64,000 bases of DNA from Setoptus koraiensis. Its lineage: Eukaryota > Arthropoda. The notes beneath the pieces are model-generated. The model was given only the letters and a program-made list of their open reading frames with translations. It did no database searches and was not told the origin of the DNA. Shown here piece by piece: positions 10,887 to 20,979 of this stretch (the first letter of the stretch is position 1; each line of letters starts with the position of its first letter). The position numbers were made by a program, and so were the translations under genes. The stretch is from contig CM106586.1 in NCBI GenBank assembly GCA_048013815.1, positions 24,056,001 to 24,120,000 on the forward strand. Direction: 5' to 3'.

Positions 10887-11168
10887 AGTGCAAATGACGA
10901 ACTGACCGTATGCTAGAGCACACAACACACGCACATGAAGCGCCACAGCCTTCACAGTACAAATTTTTGTTCATGGTCCTCAAACCACTTTCTACCGAAC
11001 AAATTGAAGCGAAATTGCCATCAGACTACATAAAATCTAGATTTCCTGATTGTCCACAATTGTCAGTCGGTCATAACACTACTTTATTCAACCCTCATTG
11101 ATAGAATACATTTCTCAGTCAACAATTGAAACAATCTGATAATAGATATCTCTACCATTTGTCACAAC

Positions 11169-12115
11169 ATGTCAACGACAATACAACTAAACCCGAAGAC
11201 CGACACCATTGGTTCTATACAAAGACCAAAGCGTATTCAGACTAAAAGCTACAACGATCATCAATTCAACATCTTCTACCCCGGCCTCGGTTAGTATCTA
11301 GTCTACAGCATGACTGCTTGAAACTAATGCAAACTTCTTATCATTGAATTAACAAAATACAATCAAACCTCACGAAACGTTATGTACACATAAATTCTTC
11401 TACAGGTGAAGAGGGCAGAGAAAGATTATTAAGGGAATCTTCAACGGTCTATGTTGGAAACTTGTCTTTTTACACAAGCGAATCTCAGTTATATGAACTT
11501 TTTTCTAGATGTGGTGATATTAAACGCGTCATCATGGGACTGGACAAATTCAAAAAGACGCCATGTGGGTTTTGTTTTGTTGAGTACGAGGAAAGAGAAT
11601 CAGCACTAAGCTGTCTGAATACTTTAAACTATACTCATCTGGATGGTAGGATTATTAAAATTGACATCGACACAGGCTTTAGGGAAGGACGTCAATTTGG
11701 TAGGGGAGAGGGCGGAGGTCAACTTGCCGATGAGAAACGAAATAAAAATAACGACGGAGGTCCTTCTCCAGGAAATAGAGGAAGACGCCATTTCATGTAT
11801 TCTCTGCAGATAATCATGTGTCTGACGATAGTGATTTATTGTTGCTCAATAGTTTCTTATTCCGCTCCAACACCCCAGCAACCACAACATATTCAGCGAA
11901 TGGCCAACACTTATCGCCCGCGACGAATTCCACATACGAGTACTGAAGGTATAGCATTTGAGCAATATTTCGCCAGGCTCTTGGTAGATTTCATGAAAAT
12001 ATCTAAACCTACTCTAATGCAAGCCTTCATGCGGGCAACTATGGATGATCCAAAACTCAGAGAAACCGCCATCAATATTTTCTTCAACTCCCCCTCTGAC
12101 CCTCATGACCCCTGA
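11169..12115 (+). CDS. NCBP2: NCBP2 (CBP20) cap-binding protein with a C-terminal hydrophobic extension
   Basis: Small subunit of the nuclear cap-binding complex, which binds the m7G cap with NCBP1. Exon 1 is 11169-11289, the intron is 116 bp (GTTAGT...TACAG), and exon 2 is 11406-12115, giving about 276 residues against about 156 in human. After SYNDHQF and [12 protein letters not shown] comes an RRM: RNP2 VYVGNLSF, with the cap-stacking Tyr, and RNP1 CGFCFVEY. The C-terminal signature [18 protein letters not shown] follows. The usual IIRTDWD is IIKIDID here, changing an Arg and a Trp. From about residue 168 the same frame continues with a hydrophobic segment ([20 protein letters not shown]) and about 80 further residues, which no CBP20 I know has. 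A poly(A) signal lies at 12271. Confidence 0.82.
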
Positions 12116-12592
12116 GAGACATGGGCCAGTGAGCCCTGCAAAACGACTTACAAGGATATCCCAAACCATCCGCAAAATATATCACCTTCGGTGGTGAGAA
12201 ATGATCTCTTACAACAAAATATTGACTTCAAACCTATGTGTTATTTCATTTTCGATTGATGGGGAATGTAAATAAAATCCAACTAACCAGTCATTATTAG
12301 AGTAACCTGTTGTCTAAGTGGTACCTTATGTATTTAACTTACTCGTTTACTAATTGAGGTGATGAGATTTTCTCATAGGGAACATTCACCACTATCGCGT
12401 CCAACTTGTGACCATTCATGATTGACATTTGATGTGTAACGAGGAACCTCGTCTCCTCATTTGAAAGATACTGCCAACCCGTTATTCTGGCGTTGGCATA
12501 TGTAACTTTGTTGCCGATCTATTCTGGTTCAACTAGGTATGGATATAAATTAAAACATTCTCTTTGGGTCACCAGTGTCAAGAATTTCTCTC

Positions 12593-12827
12593 CCTGGGAG
12601 AAATTGGCGGGCGACTCGAGAAATAATCACTTTTCTGAGATTTGAATAGAGCGCGTTTACACAACAGATAGCCGGTTTACAATATTTTTTTTTTTCGTTT
12701 CATTCCATCGTTGTTGGAAAGAACATTTATTAATTAGTAATATTACTATTAAATAGACAGAAAACTATTATTAGCCATGAGTAAAGACGACAAAAAAAGG
12801 ATAGCCACCCTATGGGACTCAAAACGT
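12593..12827 (+). repeat. Inverted duplication, arm B: promoter, 5' UTR and first 17 codons of p47
   Basis: Plus-strand partner of 2912-3145. The shared blocks in order are GGCGGGCGAC, GAGATTTGAATA, CGCGTTTA, ATTAAATAGACAGAAAACTA and the 51 bases from the ATG (MSKDDKKRIATLWDSKR against MSKEDNKRTLTPWDSKR, 12 of 17 residues identical). The distal end is near CCTGGGAG at 12593. No similarity is obvious beyond residue 17 or upstream of this point. Confidence 0.85.
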
Positions 12828-13634
12828 GACGATAACGACCAAGAGGGTCAAGCCTTTTATGCAGGCGGATCAGAACAAAGTGGACAGCAGATTCTAGGTC
12901 CAAGAGATCACAATAATCCAGGCCCAATGATAGAGAATCTTTTCACTCAGGCAAGACAGCAAGCTGTTGCAGGGACTAGCAGCGGTAGTAGTTCTGCTAA
13001 TAGTGGCTCGTCAGCATTACCTACTCTGGCAATTAGATTCTGGCGTAATGGTTTCACAGTGGGTGAAGGAGATCTAAGACAATATGGCACGCCAGAGAAT
13101 GTACAATTTCTTGAATATTTGAAAAGGGGTGAAACACCACCAGAGCTCATAAACATTGTTAGAAATGGTTTAGTAGAGGTCAAGTTAGAGAATCATGGCA
13201 ACGATGAATATAAGCCTGTAAAAAAAATCAAACCTTTCTCCGGTGAAGGACATCGCCTGGGGGCGCCGACACCAGACACTATCACTAATGACAGTAGTAC
13301 CAGTCAGCAGCAGCAGGAACAACTACAACAGCAACAACAACCACAACAACAACAATCTCAGGAGAAAAAAGTAAACGAGATTTGTACCAACATCAATGAG
13401 CCTTCCACAAATATACAGGTGCGCTTGACCGACAACTCACGTCTTGTAATTAGAGTCAATTTGACACAAACGATTTCCGATATTGTAAGCTATGTTAGAA
13501 GTGCTAGGCCTCAATATGCTAGTACAAATTTTGTGTTAGCTACTACGTATCCAGCACGAGAATTGTGTGATCTGCAGCAAACAATTGTTGATGCCAAGTT
13601 ACAAAATGCAGCACTGTTACAAAAGATCAAATAA
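12777..13634 (+). CDS. NSFL1C: p47-type p97 adaptor (SEP + UBX domains)
   Basis: Cofactor of the AAA ATPase p97/VCP in Golgi and nuclear membrane fusion. It is intronless and 285 residues long, shorter than human p47 (370) because it lacks the N-terminal UBA domain, as in UBXN2A/B. Residues 25-50 carry the family signature EGQAFYAGGSEQSGQQILGP. The SEP domain spans roughly 80-165 (IRFWRNGFTVGEGDLRQYG, FLEYLKRGETPPEL). After a Gln-rich linker, the UBX domain spans about 208-284 (IQVRLTDNSRLVIRV to AALLQKIK). The p97-contacting FP loop of UBX reads TYPAREL, Tyr replacing Phe. Poly(A) signal at 13756-13761. Its promoter and N-terminus are shared in inverted form with TAF6. Confidence 0.92.
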   Translation: MSKDDKKRIATLWDSKRDDNDQEGQAFYAGGSEQSGQQILGPRDHNNPGPMIENLFTQARQQAVAGTSSGSSSANSGSSALPTLAIRFWRNGFTVGEGDLRQYGTPENVQFLEYLKRGETPPELINIVRNGLVEVKLENHGNDEYKPVKKIKPFSGEGHRLGAPTPDTITNDSSTSQQQQEQLQQQQQPQQQQSQEKKVNEICTNINEPSTNIQVRLTDNSRLVIRVNLTQTISDIVSYVRSARPQYASTNFVLATTYPARELCDLQQTIVDAKLQNAALLQKIK

Positions 13635-16049
13635 ATTATGTAAGCTTGTTTCATAGGTTGGCTAGTTAATCAAGCACTACTCTAACTTTCTTTCGTCCTG
13701 CGCCACTGATACATATTTTGTTTGTATAGATAATATTGCACAATGACATCTAGTTAATAAAGAACATGTCACCTCTTGTTTACATTATTCAATATTCGTG
13801 ATACAATTTTAGGTTATGAATTGTTATCATGTTAACACCATTTGTTCAAACATTTGCACTAAGGGCAAACGTTCGCCTCTTGCCCTGTCCTAAACCTACA
13901 CAGACAAACCAACAGAAGTAGCCGCGGCCTTGCTGCCAATACAATATAGTTCATTAAGCTAACTATCACAGTAACATGTTGGCCAGCAACCTGTGCGGCT
14001 ATCCATATTGACCTAAACAGCCAGCAAGAGCTTACATATCTAGCGCATATCAACAAGTTGTTTTGTATCTGCCAGACAATCATGTATATATATATATATA
14101 CGCATTTGTGAATATGTGTATGAGATAGAAAGAGAAAGAAGGAGAAGTACAAGTAGAGAGAAAGAAAGAAAGAAAGAAAGAAAGATAGGGCGAGTCAATT
14201 GGTTTGAAATGGCCTAGTCTGGCTAGAGATATCGCCAAGAGTAGAAAGGTTGAGAACATATTCGCAAAATTTTGTCTGCATGTCAAACACATTCTGTTTG
14301 TGTAAGCTTCAAATTATTGTTCACAGAAAGATCATCTAGAATAATTTTTCTGGCGACCCCTTGAATTGATAACCTTGTTGCCACACTACAACAAACATCA
14401 TGTGTCTAATCGAAGATGGGTGGTCAAGGTGTTCGCAAGTTGAATAATATGAATGTCTAGTACAGTAAAGTGGAAAGACAGAAAAACTATGGCTATCCTG
14501 CAATTGGTTATGCTTATCATTCAAGACAATCAATTGTTAGATGGCGGTGTTAACGTAATTCAAGTGTAGTGGGTTGCTCGAGTCGATTGTCCTTATCTAG
14601 AGTTAAAAATCACCAACAGAGGTGATGGTCATTCAAACAATTTGAACACAGCCAATAATACAATACAACAAAGCAGTATTTATTTGTGGATATTGATTTT
14701 GGTTGGCCACTACAATCAAGCAACGCAAGTTTGGAGGATGTCTGATATATACATGTAGTATTATTGGCATATATTGTTGGCATATACTGTGTTGGTTGTC
14801 TACTTGTCTATTGCAAGTAGTCACAGTTGTGTAACGGAATGTAACAATAATGACGGAGGACAACGTTAAAATAAAGTTATTACAGTTTGATACACGGTAC
14901 GGTAATGCTCTAAATTTACCTCTACAATAATACTATTCTATCTCTGCTAAGTTATATGTAATGCCGACTAGTTATGTAATGTCGTAATTACCAACATGAC
15001 GCTGTTTGATGCAATAAGAAGGCAACAACAACAGCAACAGTTTGAATTTGAAGAAGAAGAAAGATTTGTTCTTCTACTGCAGTTCTAAAAAAGGTATTCG
15101 TAACTGCAATCAATCAATTTCGTTTCAAGCAGCTGCTAAGCTTTACTGGCTAAACCGGACAGGCACCACATATCGATAATAGTACATAGTAATAATAATG
15201 ATAGGGTTTAGCCTGGCGCCATGTGTCAGTAGTTACTACTTTTCCAGCTTTTCTAGTCACTTTCCATCACTCAAATCTCTATGCAGTTACAGTTATGCAA
15301 TCAAACCAGCCTAACACTTTGATTTTTTGTTGCGAAAATTTCTCAAACAACAACAGCAACAACATTCAACAATACAAATATATTTATACACACCAATAAC
15401 ATGTGTATCATTAGTTTGGTTTCATTCTATCTTTCTCTTTCTAACAATTAAGTCTTGTATGGACACCGATTTTTTCATGCCTTACTTTGTTATAGCCATA
15501 TAGAGTCTAGCTGGCCCGCTGTCGTAGTTTAAGATAAAGCGTTATAAAGTGAGCGAATGCTTATAGACAAGAGGTAGACGGCCAGCGACGTCATTGCCAA
15601 TTTTAATTATGGTCCATACTCAATTATGTGATTATTTTCCATTATTATCTTCTATCGCTACAACTGAGCCTGCTGTCTAACTTTAAATCTGACTTTTGTT
15701 TTATATAACCAAGTACATATCAAGCATACTATAGTAAATGCAATGCTAAATCTTAGTTAACTGTCGTTCAATATCAAGCCCGTCATCATCAACAGGCGGT
15801 GTCTAATAGATAAACACAAAATCAATCTATATCACGACTATTTGGATCCAACATGCCTAGAGTAGACATAGTTTACATAATTTTCGTTCATACAATTTTT
15901 CAGAATACATTCTATAGCCAACCTCTATTATCAAGTGAGATCGTTTTAGATACTGCCCACCACGAGCTATAGTTGTTATGTAACAGTTTTATCTAGCTAG
16001 ACGAAACCTTGAAAAGAACTTTAGACTTGCCTCTACTCGAGAACTTTTG
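13635..16049. other. Intergenic, no recognised gene
   Basis: Contains the p47 poly(A) signal, a (TA)n run at 14085-14101, a (GAAA)n run at 14160-14185 and AT-rich unique sequence. Frames here are short and without recognisable protein character. Confidence 0.7.
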
Positions 16050-16057
16050 TATAAATA
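16050..16057 (+). promoter_or_regulatory. TATA box
   Basis: TATAAATA lies about 170 bp upstream of the start codon of the secreted-protein gene. It is followed by a CAACAA-rich leader, typical of a strongly expressed tissue-specific gene with a sharp start site. Confidence 0.6.
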
Positions 16058-16217
16058 TTCGAACCATTCCTGAGAACACCAACATTCAACAATCTAACAA
16101 CCAACAACCAACAATCAACGACCAACAACAACTACCAACGACCTGCTAGATCCAACATCGACAACATTCAACTATATAGAGTATAAAAAGTTTTATTTAA
16201 AACTACACAAAATAACA

Positions 16218-16813
16218 ATGGCTTCTCAGATGGTGTGTAACGCAACTGAATTTAAGCAATTTAGCAATCTTAGTGCTCCAAAATGAAATAAGAAACAACA
16301 AGCAATAGTCAATTCAACTAACTCATCAATTTTCTTCCTTTCTTTTCCTCTTACAAATCATAAATGTATCAACGACAATCGAACAACGAAAAAATAGAAA
16401 ACTTACTTAGCTCTTGCCGTTATCGCCTTGGCAGTTTGCTTAGTGGCTGCCCAAGATTACGATGATGATGGTTACAGTGGCGGTGGACAGGGAAACGACG
16501 GTTACGGAGGTTTCTCCGGTGGTGATGATGACTATGCAGCACCAAGGGATACTGCTGCAACCGGAAACGAGGGAAGTGACCACAATGCCGGCTTCCAACC
16601 ACATGGTGGAGCAAGTGAGGCTGACAATGATGGAGGTTATGATGGTGATGATGTTGCAGCAGCGGCCTCGAACTCAAAGCCATCATTAGTCAGAATGTTG
16701 AACAGAGCAAGGTGAGTTTAAGCAACAACCTTAAAACACTTTCTGTGTATACACACATTTCCCTTTCATTACATTAATGCATCCACTTGTTTTGCATCAT
16801 AAACAGAAAATAA
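16218..16813 (+). CDS. Small secreted Gly/Asp-rich protein
   Basis: Three exons: 16218-16236, 16411-16711 and 16807-16813. The introns are 174 bp (GTAACG...TTAG) and 95 bp (GTGAGT...ACAG); phases agree, and the donor at 16237 is the only nearby one that keeps the frame. The 108-residue product starts MASQMVSLAVIALAVCLVAA, a classical signal peptide with likely cleavage near AAQ-D. A mature region rich in Asp, Gly, Tyr and Ala follows (YDDDGYSGGGQGNDGYGGFS), ending LVRMLNRARK. It has no Cys after the signal, so it resembles low-complexity secreted, cuticular or peptide-precursor products; I know no specific family. The TATA box and an AATAAA near 17118 support a complete transcription unit. 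NAA40 is convergent. Confidence 0.65.
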
Positions 16814-17256
16814 ATTAATTTAACTATGGAATGAACCCCAACGATGCACAATTACCAACAACACCATCGCGTAAATAGATAAGAATAAGCGAACATGTCT
16901 CTCAATTACAATGACAACCAGACGATACGCGGAATGAAGAACTCAACAATCGCATACAGACAAATATCAACAAAGGAACATCGAGACTAATAATGGATGC
17001 CAGTTGAGGCGAAATGAAAAGATCATCATTACTATTTATTTATATCATTATTTAGACTTGTGATTCATTCTTGTGCTCCCACAATACAAAAATCAATACT
17101 AATATATATTGAACATCAATAAATATTAATATATTCAAGTGAGACATTTATTTGATGGAACGTATGAGTTTTCTTTTTTACTTTGAACTGGTGTTTATTT
17201 AAATCGACCAGAGAACATTCGGTCAGATGTATGTAAATCATAATAGGTATAGGGGC

Positions 17257-17886
17257 TTATTTGATTTTGTGGCTAAGTATAACGTAGTCAGCTTCCAACT
17301 GGGAAGGAGACGATTTGTCTTTCGAAAATTGTAATTTCTTATAAAAATCAAGAGCTTGTTTGTTGAAGTTGAAAACAGTTAACATGATCTTATCCATTTT
17401 GAATGAAATGGCTAAATTTTTGGCAATTCTCATCAGTTCTTTCCCTAATCCTTTCCCTTGATACTCTTGTGTCAAATGGATCTCATACACATAGAGAGCG
17501 CATTCATTTTTATCGGCTCCAATCTCAAATCTATAGGACATGAAACCGACAAATCTATCAGCATCTTCTTCATCAGGTATAGCATTAACGATGTTATTCA
17601 CATCGGAACTGGTGGCCTCTGTAACTATAATTAGTCTGGTGGTTGATTTTGTTATTTCTGATAGTTTCTCTTCGTAATTCCATCCCCATTTACTTTTATC
17701 GTACATATCTTTCATATTCATCTCTATGAGAGTCATCAAGATTTGTTGCCATGATTCATCTGATTGGTCTGATCGAACGAAATGGAATTTAAAGTTTTTG
17801 TCGCTAGTTGTTATCTTCACTCGTTCAAGAACATCTTGAGTTGCGTTGGCTATTTTGAGCCTAAGTTTTGCAGGAGGTTTGGACAT
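17257..17886 (-). CDS. NAA40: N-alpha-acetyltransferase 40 (NatD)
   Basis: GNAT enzyme that acetylates the N-terminal serine of histones H2A and H4. It is intronless, 209 residues, close to the usual length. An N-terminal helix region precedes MYDKSKWGWNYEEKLSE, matching the family substrate loop. The acetyl-CoA binding motif is QGKGLG in EYQGKGLGKELMRIA (about residue 142), and strand 5 is KIMLTVFNFNKQALDFYKKL, very close to vertebrate NAA40 (MLTVFKHNHGAYQFF). It ends with SSPSQLEADYVILSHKIK, the family's DDSSPS block. A minus-strand poly(A) signal (TTTATT on plus) lies at 17194. It is divergent from the PSMD9-like gene. Confidence 0.92.
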   Translation of the reverse strand: MSKPPAKLRLKIANATQDVLERVKITTSDKNFKFHFVRSDQSDESWQQILMTLIEMNMKDMYDKSKWGWNYEEKLSEITKSTTRLIIVTEATSSDVNNIVNAIPDEEDADRFVGFMSYRFEIGADKNECALYVYEIHLTQEYQGKGLGKELMRIAKNLAISFKMDKIMLTVFNFNKQALDFYKKLQFSKDKSSPSQLEADYVILSHKIK

Positions 17887-18195
17887 TTTTCATTTGTGGG
17901 GAACAATAGCTCAAGGGATCAATCATATACACTTACAAATCAAAAGAAAATTAAAAGTATATAAACTGTTGTCGATTATAATTGGATTTACAATTGAGAT
18001 TACGTTCAAGCCATTGCAGGAAAGCCTATGAGAGCTGTAATCAACTTGTACGAAATGGATTGTGCGCAACACATGCTTTTCAATCATCTGGTCGCTTTAT
18101 TTAAGAGATAGATTGCACTCACTCCGTTAAGATATTAGATGATCTACATAAACTTGTACATTTCTTAAATATCTCTTCATTCATTCATACGAATA
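17887..18195. promoter_or_regulatory. Shared divergent promoter of NAA40 and the PSMD9-like gene
   Basis: Only 309 bp separate the two start codons, which point away from each other, so both promoters must lie here. No TATA box or named motif is obvious. Confidence 0.5.
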
Positions 18196-18581
18196 ATGGC
18201 AACGAACGAAGCTGAAAATTTGAGAAAAGAATTACTGGCACTGCAAGACCAAAGGAAAAACATTGAAAACGAGATATTACTCAATCGAGTTGTTCTTGAT
18301 AATGTAAGAAACACCCTCTCATGACTATCTTCTCAGTTTCTCTTTCATCGATATCGTTCATGACTAATTAGTAAACAATTTTCATTAAACAAAAGAACAA
18401 GATTGGTATGATAGAGCCTCTAGTTGATGACAAGGATTTCCCCAGAAATGACATTGATGTTTATGCAGTAAGGGACGCTAGAAGTAAAATCAACAGACTT
18501 GAAAATGATGCCAAGGAGCTCATGACAAAAATACAAGAGAAGCTAGAGCAATATCATTCATTAAATCGTCCATCGAATTAA
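18196..18581 (+). CDS. PSMD9: PSMD9/Nas2-like proteasome assembly chaperone, N-terminal domain only
   Basis: PSMD9 (p27, Nas2 in yeast) is a chaperone for the proteasome base, acting through Rpt5. Exon 1 is 18196-18303, the intron 92 bp (GTAAGA...AAAAG), exon 2 18396-18581; 97 residues. The first 36 residues form a coiled helix (LRKELLALQDQRKNIENEIL). Exon 2 gives IGMIEPLVDDKDFPRNDIDV, YAVRDARSKI and a second helix, matching the human [20 protein letters not shown] region closely. The protein stops right after this helical hairpin, whereas the family is about 200-220 residues with a C-terminal PDZ domain. No PDZ-like frame follows before ITPA starts 54 bp downstream, so the PDZ domain is lost or encoded elsewhere. 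Confidence 0.85.
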
Positions 18582-18634
18582 GAAGAATAATAGTACTATT
18601 CAGAGAAATATTATACTAAGATTATTAACCAAAC

Positions 18635-19551
18635 ATGATACAGATCATTAAGCGTACCGGGCTGAGTACGACGCCAAAAGAGCAGGTATTTTATATTGAT
18701 ATTTTAAATTAAACCGGTTGAATATTTCTTCGATAAACATCTACTGACACATTCTTCCTGTTTGCACAACCAATTGTATTCAGATAATTGAACTTGCATC
18801 ATCGGCATCAGCAACATCTTTTTTAGCGAATATAGATGCCAATGCTGAATTCATGTCCTCGAATGTGACGCCGTGTAAACGTGATCTAATTTTTGTATCA
18901 GGCAACCTAAATAAATACAACGAACTTGTAAGCTATTTCCAGGATGCTAGATTCAAAGGTGTAAATATACTGAGGCGAGAGATTGATCTACAGGAAATCC
19001 AACATTCAAGCCAATTGAAAATAGTCGAAGAGAAATGCAAATCTGCCTATCTTCTACTCAATCCCAGCTCAAGTGATAACAAGTACTCTATCCTCATTGA
19101 AGATACTAGCTTGGGTTTTGATGAGTGGAATGGCTTACCTGGACCATACATAAAATGTGAGTTGATACTCTTGTCAAGTTGGTGGTACCAACGCAACATG
19201 ATTGTGTTTGGATTGTTTGTTTAACTTTTTACACTTCACATCTTAGGGTTTTTGCAAGAAATAGGACCTGTTGGTTTGCACAAGATGCTGGATAGTTTTC
19301 CCAACAAATCAGCAACTTTAACTTGTACATACGCCATAATGCACAATCTTGACGAGATTGTATTTTGTCACGGAGCTATCCATGGTGAGATTGTATCTCC
19401 TAGAGGAAGCAACGGATTTGGTTTTGATAGTTGTTTTCAAGAAAATCAGACCCAGTTAACGTTCGGCGAAATGGACGAGGCAACTAAACAGAAATATTCA
19501 CATAGGTCGAAGGCTGTGCAAGCTCTTCAGCACTATCTTTCGACTATCTGA
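18635..19551 (+). CDS. ITPA: Inosine triphosphate pyrophosphatase
   Basis: Hydrolyses ITP/XTP to monophosphates, keeping deaminated purines out of nucleic acids (HAM1 family). Core exons are 18784-19156 and 19247-19551, with a 90 bp intron (GTGAGT...CTTAG) whose splicing restores GPYIKWFLQEIGPVGLHKML. Conserved motifs are FVSGNLNKYNEL, IEDTSLGFDEWNGLPGPYIK, SPRGSNGFGFDSCF and HRSKA. Starting at the ATG at 18853 gives 202 residues, near human (194). An in-phase upstream exon (18635-18685, donor GTATTT, acceptor TTCAG at 18783) could add about 40 residues beginning MIQIIKRTGLSTTPKEQ, possibly a mitochondrial presequence; this exon is an inference. Poly(A) signal near 19604. The PSMD9-like gene ends 53 bp upstream, so the two may be co-transcribed. 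Confidence 0.9.
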
Positions 19552-20979
19552 CTAATCTAGAGAATAATGTGATTGTGTTTACAATAGTTATAATTAGCCT
19601 GTGAAATAAATTGCTATACAGTAGTGTTGCACTATGGTAGGCTTCATGATTTATGACACCTCAATGGTCTTATAAACACTTTCTGGTAATGATAAGTGTT
19701 GCGAAAGTTACCATTCGACTAGCCTCCTTATGTAACCGATTGCATTTTGTGTTTAGTAAGGACACTCGATATTCAACAATGATCCCATTTCCCTCGCACA
19801 TACCAGAGCAATTAAACACGTTCTTGAAATTCTAGCCGTCGTTGCATCAGTTCCTTCATCTGCGCATGGCTTCGCATTTATCTGATGATATTTGTTTTGA
19901 ACCGTAGCGTTTCTAAGTGTATCGCACACCATCAATTTCTTGACCAATGTCTACAATAAATTTATATTGCCATCTTGCACTGTGCGGATTTTCCAATAAA
20001 TCTGCCGAGGGCTCGGGAAAAATCCGCCAGAGGCGCTATCACCGTCGAAAAAATGTACATGCGAGGGCAGACTGTTTCAATAAATATTTTATTTTTTCGA
20101 TTGCTTTAGCGACTTCTAAACGCGCATTTCGCTGAAGTTCGTAATGCAGATTGCAGATAACTACTCCTCGTGATAGATTGNNNNNNNNNNNNNNNNNNNN
20201 NNNNNNNNNNNNNNNNNNNNNNNNNNNNNNNNNNNNNNNNNNNNNNNNNNNNNNNNNNNNNNNNNNNNNNNNNNNNNNNNNNNNNNNNNNNNNNNNNNNN
20301 NNNNNNNNNNNNNNNNNNNNNNNNNNNNNNNNNNNNNNNNNNNNNNNNNNNNNNNNNNNNNNNNNNNNNNNNNNNNNNNNNNNNNNNNNNNNNNNNNNNN
20401 NNNNNNNNNNNNNNNNNNNNNNNNNNNNNNNNNNNNNNNNNNNNNNNNNNNNNNNNNNNNNNNNNNNNNNNNNNNNNNNNNNNNNNNNNNNNNNNNNNNN
20501 NNNNNNNNNNNNNNNNNNNNNNNNNNNNNNNNNNNNNNNNNNNNNNNNNNNNNNNNNNNNNNNNNNNNNNNNNNNNNNNNNNNNNNNNNNNNNNNNNNNN
20601 NNNNNNNNNNNNNNNNNNNNNNNNNNNNNNNNNNNNNNNNNNNNNNNNNNNNNNNNNNNNNNNNNNNNNNNNNNNNNNNNTTAATTGATTATTACAATGA
20701 GCTTAACTATGAAATTCTATTAGTACAATAACAATTCATTGGCCAATACAAGATCGATATGCCAAGCAGCAAAATAAATAAAATTATGACTCTCAACGAC
20801 AAGAGCAAGAGCCTCTCCGTACGTCTGCTTTATATCGTACGTATTCAATAAAGACGACGACAGTAAAAGCAACATCGATATCTTGTTTTTGGCAAACAAC
20901 CACCCACTCATAATAATAATTACAATATTGCTTACAATCTAAAAAATAAGCCCAAAGAGGCCAAAAAGTAAATCATATC
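19552..20979. other. Intergenic region with scaffold gap
   Basis: ITPA 3' sequence and unique DNA up to 20180, the gap at 20181-20680, then about 300 bp upstream of the TFIIB-like gene. Frames crossing the gap are meaningless. Confidence 0.8.
20181..20680. other. Assembly gap (500 N)
   Basis: Exactly 500 undefined bases, a conventional placeholder, so true distance and content are unknown. Confidence 0.99.

Noticed and set aside
10910-11101. 63-codon frame just after the 3' LTR
   Set aside because: No recognisable domain or splice link to NCBP2 exon 1; kept only as a possible 5' leader sequence.
20151-20688. Frames across the run of N
   Set aside because: Undefined sequence.
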